From positions 1 to 64,000 of the forward strand of contig CANMTR010000002.1 in the NCBI GenBank assembly GCA_947500825.1: DNA of 64,000 nt, in the 5' to 3' direction. The position numbers and the translations under genes are program-made. This DNA comes from an uncultured Paracoccaceae bacterium (GTDB lineage: Bacteria > Pseudomonadota > Alphaproteobacteria > Rhodobacterales > Rhodobacteraceae). Numbering within the stretch: position 1 is the stretch's first letter; the number at the start of each line of letters is the position of its first letter. The notes below the pieces were generated by a model, which saw only the letters and a list, made by a program, of their open reading frames with translations, was not told where the DNA came from and made no database searches. Below are positions 59,591 through 64,000 of this stretch, piece by piece.

Positions 59591-61204
59591 TCACTCGGCG
59601 ACGCGGTACATGTCCTTGCCGTACCAAGTCTGCTGCACGTTCTCCATCGGCCAGCCGCGCATGTCCTCCTCCAGCATGAAGACCTGGGCATAGTGGTAGA
59701 CCGGGATGATCGGCATCTCCTCGGCCAGGATCGTCTCCGCCTCCTGGTAGAGGGGCAGCGGGTCCTGGGCCGTCTTGCTCTCCTCGATCGCCGCGTCGTA
59801 GGCGTCGTTGAAGAACTCGCCGTTGTTGTGGCCCGAATAGGACGCGAACAGGTTCAGGAAGGTCGAGGCCTCGTTGTAATCCCCGCACCAGGCGTAGCGG
59901 GCCATGTCGAACTCCTGGTTCTGCATCCGGCTCAGGTGCACCTTCCACTCGTAGTTGTCGAGGATCAGGTTCACGCCAAGGGGCTTGAGCATCTGGCTCG
60001 CGGCGATGGCCAGGCGCTTGTGGGCCTCGTCGGTGTTGTATTGCAGACGCAGCTCCAGCGGGTTGTCGGGGCCGTATCCCGCCTCCGCCAGCAGCTCGGC
60101 GGCGCGCTCCATGCGCTCCTGCTGGCTCCACTCGGCATAGTCGATCTCGGGCGCCCCGAACCCGGCGACGGAGGTGTGGGTCCAGGTATAGGCGGACGTC
60201 TGCCCGCCCTGCAGGATGCGGTCCACGATGATGTCGCGGTCGATGCCGTAGCTCAGGGCCTTGCGCACGCGCGGGTCCTTGAGCGCCTCGGGGCCGCTCT
60301 CGCCCACGTTCATGATGTAGGTGTAGGAGCAGTTCTCGGGCACCGAGATCGCCTGGTCGGGGTACTCCTCCGCGAGGCGCGGATACTGCCCCGGGGGAAT
60401 GTCGACCCGGTCCAGCTCGCCGGCGAGGTAGCGCGTCAGCGCCTGGTTGGTGTCGTTGATGATCAGGCCCGTGAGCTCGGTCAGGACAGTGTTCTCGGCA
60501 TCCCAGTAGGTGTCGGACTTCTCCATCACCACGCGCTCGCCGATCACCCGGTCGGTCAGGGTGTAGGCGCCGTTGCCCACCATGTTCTCGGGCCGGGTCC
60601 ACCGGTCGCCGTGTTCCTCGATCACCGCCTGCGGCACGGGAAAGGTGGAGGCGTGGACGAGCATCTGCGGGAAATAGGGCAGCGGGTTCTCGATCGTCAC
60701 CTCGAGGGTATGGTCGTCCACCGCGCGCACGCCCAGCTCCTCGGGCGCCATCTCGCCGGCGACGACGGCGGCCGCGTTCTCGACCTGCATCAGTTCCATG
60801 TACCACGCGTATTCCGACGCCGTCGCCGGATCGACCAGGCGGCGCCAGGCATAGACGAAGTCTGCGGCCGTCACCGGTTCCCCGTTCGACCACACCGCGT
60901 CCTCGCGCAGGATGAAGGTATAGGTCCGCTCGTCGTCCGATACCGTGTGCTCGGTCGCCACGCCCGGCACCAGCGCGCCCTGCCCGTCCTCGTTGTAGAG
61001 GCCCTCGAAGAGGTTGCGGAGCACGTCGGACCCTTCGACCGTGGTGTTGATCTGCGGGTCGAGCGACGGGATGCCGTCCAGCAGCCAGAACGTATAGGCC
61101 TGGTTCTCCGCGAGCGTCACGTCGTCGGGAACGTCGGCGGCATGGGCGCCCGCGGCCACGCCCAGGGCGAGCGCCGAGACGGCGATGTGAAGCTTGGATG
61201 TCAT
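59591..61204 (-). CDS. oppA: Periplasmic oligopeptide-binding protein (OppA-like)
   Basis: A 537-residue solute-binding protein of family 5. A signal peptide (SKLHIAVSALALGVAAGAHA, cleaved before ADVP) directs it to the periplasm. The mature protein has IPSLDPQINTTVEGSDVLRN, the family-typical start, and AVWSNGEPVTAADFVYAWRR. Ligands are likely peptides; other family 5 proteins bind sugars or nickel, so the substrate is inferred from the oppBCDF genes behind it. GGGGAGA lies before the ATG at 61204. It is the first and probably most strongly expressed gene of the operon. Confidence 0.88.
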   Translation of the reverse strand: MTSKLHIAVSALALGVAAGAHAADVPDDVTLAENQAYTFWLLDGIPSLDPQINTTVEGSDVLRNLFEGLYNEDGQGALVPGVATEHTVSDDERTYTFILREDAVWSNGEPVTAADFVYAWRRLVDPATASEYAWYMELMQVENAAAVVAGEMAPEELGVRAVDDHTLEVTIENPLPYFPQMLVHASTFPVPQAVIEEHGDRWTRPENMVGNGAYTLTDRVIGERVVMEKSDTYWDAENTVLTELTGLIINDTNQALTRYLAGELDRVDIPPGQYPRLAEEYPDQAISVPENCSYTYIMNVGESGPEALKDPRVRKALSYGIDRDIIVDRILQGGQTSAYTWTHTSVAGFGAPEIDYAEWSQQERMERAAELLAEAGYGPDNPLELRLQYNTDEAHKRLAIAASQMLKPLGVNLILDNYEWKVHLSRMQNQEFDMARYAWCGDYNEASTFLNLFASYSGHNNGEFFNDAYDAAIEESKTAQDPLPLYQEAETILAEEMPIIPVYHYAQVFMLEEDMRGWPMENVQQTWYGKDMYRVAE

Positions 61205-61325
61205 GGGTGATCTCCCCGTTTGCTTGGGCCCCCGGCAAAGACGGAGCCAACCGTGGGTCCGAATGGAGCGGCGCGCGCGGCGGGCCGCAACCCTTTTCCC
61301 GACGTCGCTCACGTCCCCGTGCGGA

Positions 61326-62162
61326 TCAGACCGGGACACCCCTCCGGCCCGCAAGGTCCGTGAAGAACTGCCACGCGACGCGACCGGATCTTGCGCCGCG
61401 GGTCGCCTGCCACTCGATCGCCTGGGCCCGCAGATCCGAATCGGAGATCTCCACCCCCCAGGCATCGCAGTAGCCCCGGACCATGGCGAGATAGGCGTCC
61501 TGGTCGCAGGGATGGAACCCGAGCCACAGACCGAAGCGGTCCGACAGGGACACCTTCTCCTCCACCGCCTCGCCGGGCTGGATGGCCGTGGCGCGCTCGT
61601 TCTCGATCATGTCGCGCGGCATCAGATGGCGCCGGTTCGACGTGGCATAGAACAGCACGTTGGCCGGCCGCCCCGCCACGCCCCCGTCCAGCACCGCCTT
61701 CAGCGACTTGTAGTGCTGATCGTCGCCGCCGAAGGACAGGTCGTCGCAGAAAAGGACGAAGCGCCGCCCGGGCGCGTCGCGCAGCATCTCCAGCAGCCGG
61801 CCCACGGACGGAAGGTCCTCGCGCGCCAGTTCCACGATCTTGAGCGGGTCCTCGGCGGCCACCTCGGCATGGACGGCCTTGACCAGCGACGACTTGCCCA
61901 TCCCCCGCGCGCCCCACAGGAGCGCGTTGTTGGCCCCGTGCCCCCTGGCGAACTGGCGCGTGTTGGCCAAAAGCGTGTCGCGCGCCCGCTCGATGCCCAG
62001 GAGCAGCGACAGGTCCACCCGCGCCACGTCCCTGACGGGGCGCAGCCCGCCCCTCTCCGCCTGCCACTGGAACGCGTCGGCCGCGTCGAAATCCGGCGCC
62101 TCGGGCGCGGGCGGCGCCATCCGCTCCAGCGCCGCGGCGATCCGGTGCAGCTCCGCGCTCAT
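61326..62162 (-). CDS. DUF815-family AAA ATPase
   Basis: A 278-residue AAA protein. NALLWGARGMGKSSLVKAVH is the Walker A motif, RFVLFCDDLSFGGDD the Walker B, and NVLFYATSNRRHLMPRDM the sensor 1 region, all typical of DUF815 ATPases. The cellular role of the family is unknown. The ATG at 62162 overlaps the tatC stop by 4 bases, a coupling often seen in alphaproteobacteria, so a link with protein export or membrane quality control is possible but unproven. Confidence 0.85.
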   Translation of the reverse strand: MSAELHRIAAALERMAPPAPEAPDFDAADAFQWQAERGGLRPVRDVARVDLSLLLGIERARDTLLANTRQFARGHGANNALLWGARGMGKSSLVKAVHAEVAAEDPLKIVELAREDLPSVGRLLEMLRDAPGRRFVLFCDDLSFGGDDQHYKSLKAVLDGGVAGRPANVLFYATSNRRHLMPRDMIENERATAIQPGEAVEEKVSLSDRFGLWLGFHPCDQDAYLAMVRGYCDAWGVEISDSDLRAQAIEWQATRGARSGRVAWQFFTDLAGRRGVPV

Positions 62163-63064
62163 GGCCGCTTGCTGTCGTCGTCGGGCTCCTCGTCGTCGAG
62201 CTCGGGCTCGTCCACGTCGTAGAGCTCCTCGTCCTCGCCCAGTATGCCTTCGGCGCGCAGCTCCTCGGTGCGCTTGCGCTCCACCCGGGCCACCAGCAGG
62301 ATCGACACCTCGTAGAGGCCATAGACCACCACGAACAGGATCACCTGGGTGATCACGTCGGGCGGCGTGACCAGCGCGGCCAGCACGAGGATGCCCACGA
62401 CCGCATACTTGCGCATGTCCGCCAGGCCCCGTGCGCTCACCAGCCCCGCCTTGCCCAGGAGCGTCAGCAAAACGGGAAGCTGGAAGCACAGGCCGAAGGA
62501 GACGATGAACTTGATCGTGAGGTTGAGGTATTCCTGCGCCGAGCCCTGGAACACCACCGACAGCGGCGCGCCCTCCTCGGGGGAGATCGCCTCGCCCTCG
62601 GCGCCGAATTGCTGGAACCCGAGGAAGAAGTCGTAGGCCAGCGGCGTCACCACGTAGAAGGCGAAGGCCGCGCCCAGAACGAACATGAACGGAGAGGAGA
62701 TCAGGAAAGGCAGCATCGCCCCCTTCTCCGACCGGTAGAGGCCCGGCGCCACGAAGCGCCAGAGCTGGTGCGCGATGACCGGGAACGACAGGAACAGCCC
62801 CCCCAGCATCGACACCTTGATCGCCACGAAGAAACCCTCCTGCGGCGAGATGAAGATCAGGTCGCAATCCTGGCCCCGCTGGGCCAGCACCTGGCACAAG
62901 GGCTCGGTCAGGAAGGTGAAGATCGGCGTCGCCACCGTGAAGCAGACGAGCATCCCCGCCACGAAGGCCAGGACCGAGCGGATCAGGCGCGAGCGCAGCT
63001 CCGCCAGGTGCTCGATCAGCGGCGCGGCGCTGTCCTCGATGCTGTCGCGGTCCGCGGCGCTCAT
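62159..63064 (-). CDS. tatC: Sec-independent protein translocase TatC
   Basis: A 301-residue membrane protein with six helices. The N-terminal [20 protein letters not shown] is the conserved TatC cytoplasmic start (HLxELRxRL), [20 protein letters not shown] the periplasmic/TM3 region, and [20 protein letters not shown] a later conserved part. It recognises twin-arginine signal peptides together with TatB. The C-terminus is longer than usual and very acidic ([17 protein letters not shown]). It overlaps tatB and the ATPase gene by 4 bases each. Confidence 0.95.
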   Translation of the reverse strand: MSAADRDSIEDSAAPLIEHLAELRSRLIRSVLAFVAGMLVCFTVATPIFTFLTEPLCQVLAQRGQDCDLIFISPQEGFFVAIKVSMLGGLFLSFPVIAHQLWRFVAPGLYRSEKGAMLPFLISSPFMFVLGAAFAFYVVTPLAYDFFLGFQQFGAEGEAISPEEGAPLSVVFQGSAQEYLNLTIKFIVSFGLCFQLPVLLTLLGKAGLVSARGLADMRKYAVVGILVLAALVTPPDVITQVILFVVVYGLYEVSILLVARVERKRTEELRAEGILGEDEELYDVDEPELDDEEPDDDSKRP

Positions 63065-63555
63065 GTGTCGCTCTCCCCGGCCGCGCGGTCCCGGTCCTCG
63101 CCCGCCTCGGCCCGGCCCGCGGACAGCGGCGTCTCGGCCGCCGTGCCGGTGGACTTGGCCGGGGAAGTGCGCTCGGCGGCGGCGGCGCGGGTCGCGGCGC
63201 CCTCAGCCCGGCGCGCCGCCGCCAGTTGCTCCGTCTCGGGGCCGCGCTTGGCCGCCTTGCCCGACTTCGGCGACGTCATCGGGTCCCACTTCTCGAACTG
63301 GTCGGCCGCCTCGTTGAGCTTGTCGAGCCCGTATTTCTTGGGGTTGGAATACCCTTTCAGGTCGCGGCCGATGTCCTTCACGCCGCTCTCGTCGGCGGCG
63401 TCCTCCATGGCGCGCTGGAACTCGCGCGCCATGCCCCGCATCTTTCCGGTGAACCGGCCCAGCGTGCGGAACATCCCCGGCAGGTCTTTCGGCCCGACGA
63501 CGATCAGCGCGACGATGCCGATGACCAGCAGCTCGGTCATCCCGATATCGAACAT
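63061..63555 (-). CDS. tatB: Sec-independent protein translocase TatB
   Basis: A 164-residue protein: one N-terminal membrane helix ([20 protein letters not shown]), the FxxPxxLP-type hinge [20 protein letters not shown], then an amphipathic helix and a long Ala/Glu/Arg-rich tail. With TatC it forms the receptor for folded proteins carrying twin-arginine signals. It overlaps tatC by 4 bases and lies 29 bases after tatA. Confidence 0.92.
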   Translation of the reverse strand: MFDIGMTELLVIGIVALIVVGPKDLPGMFRTLGRFTGKMRGMAREFQRAMEDAADESGVKDIGRDLKGYSNPKKYGLDKLNEAADQFEKWDPMTSPKSGKAAKRGPETEQLAAARRAEGAATRAAAAERTSPAKSTGTAAETPLSAGRAEAGEDRDRAAGESDT

Positions 63556-63584
63556 GGATCAGGGGCCCCCTCGGGCTCGGGAGA

Positions 63585-63863
63585 TCAGCCGTTGCGGCTG
63601 TCGACCGTCTCGCGTTCGGCGGTGTTGGACGCGGGCGCCGCGGCCTCGGTGTGGACGGCGGGCGCCGCGATCTCGGGGTCGGCGCGCCGGCCCTTGCCCT
63701 CGTCCGCCTCGTCCTCGCGCGATCCTTCGCCGACGCCGCGCTTGAACGCGGTGATGCCCTTGCCCACCTCGCCCATGAGCGACGAGATCTTGCCCCGGCC
63801 GAACAGGACGAGCACGACGATCGCGATCAGCAGCAGGCCCGGCAGGCCGATATTGTTGAGCAT
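63585..63863 (-). CDS. tatA: Sec-independent protein translocase TatA
   Basis: A 92-residue protein with a single N-terminal helix ([18 protein letters not shown]), the conserved [20 protein letters not shown] hinge and amphipathic helix, and an acidic tail. It multimerises to form the translocation pore of the Tat system. A GGGAGTG ribosome site precedes the ATG. It is the first gene of the tatABC-ATPase group; the 137 bases beyond it to the window end hold no gene that I can support. Confidence 0.93.
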   Translation of the reverse strand: MLNNIGLPGLLLIAIVVLVLFGRGKISSLMGEVGKGITAFKRGVGEGSREDEADEGKGRRADPEIAAPAVHTEAAAPASNTAERETVDSRNG

Positions 63864-64000
63864 GGGGACACTCCCTTCCCGGCTGGAACGGCTTCTATCT
63901 AGGGGATCATGGGCCCGAGGTGAAGGACGAAACGATCACGGTCCGGGCACGGGCGCCCGCGCGCGCCGAAACACCCCTTCGACACCCCTTTCCCCGCGCG

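Overview
The window is high-GC DNA whose chromosomal genes (edd-eda of the Entner-Doudoroff pathway, an oligopeptide ABC transporter, tatABC with an adjacent DUF815 ATPase, tRNA-Ser) and GTA-like phage tail genes point to an alphaproteobacterium, most likely of the Rhodobacteraceae. This placement rests on recalled gene families and gene order, not on a search.

Region 1 (1-8.9 kb) is a lower-GC accessory island. It starts with the cut end of an IS66-type transposase gene and a 5'-truncated gene joining an HNH nuclease to a MazG-like pyrophosphohydrolase domain. A five-gene minus-strand operon follows (transcribed 8803 to 1158): a large protein with RNA polymerase alpha-CTD-like segments and a sigma region 4 helix-turn-helix, a PLD-nuclease/DEAD helicase, a 63-residue small protein, a DndD-like SMC ATPase, and a Dnd-associated small protein. 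No dndA, B or C modification gene is visible. This operon is the best candidate in the window for a poorly described defence system.

Region 2 (about 8.95-49.9 kb) is a nearly complete siphovirus-type prophage. Minus-strand late genes run from packaging (31.7 kb) through portal, protease-capsid fusion, head completion, tail tube, tail chaperone, tape measure, a GTA-like tail tip and a receptor-binding-type protein. A lysis cassette lies between the DUF2460 and DUF2163 genes, and a plus-strand DUF1778/GNAT toxin-antitoxin pair sits inside the late region. The early replication block (44.2-34.8 kb, minus) holds an HTH protein, an AAA ATPase, a DEAD helicase, a Cas4-like nuclease, a primase/RepA-like ATPase and a RuvC-like nuclease. 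A CI/LexA-like repressor (45.2 kb, plus) faces the early genes. A plus-strand block carries an AT-rich cargo gene and a DUF2924/serine-recombinase/HTH integration module. Tail genes show two in-frame amber codons and a probable -1 programmed frameshift.

Region 3 (50.8-64 kb) is chromosome: tRNA-Ser(GGA), a PIN-domain protein and a RlmI-type methyltransferase; edd and eda on the plus strand; the convergent oppABCDF operon, whose last stop codon abuts that of eda inside a perfect palindrome; and tatABC with the ATPase gene. A DUF3883 gene (49.9-50.8 kb) lies at the prophage/chromosome border and could belong to either. The attachment sites could not be identified.
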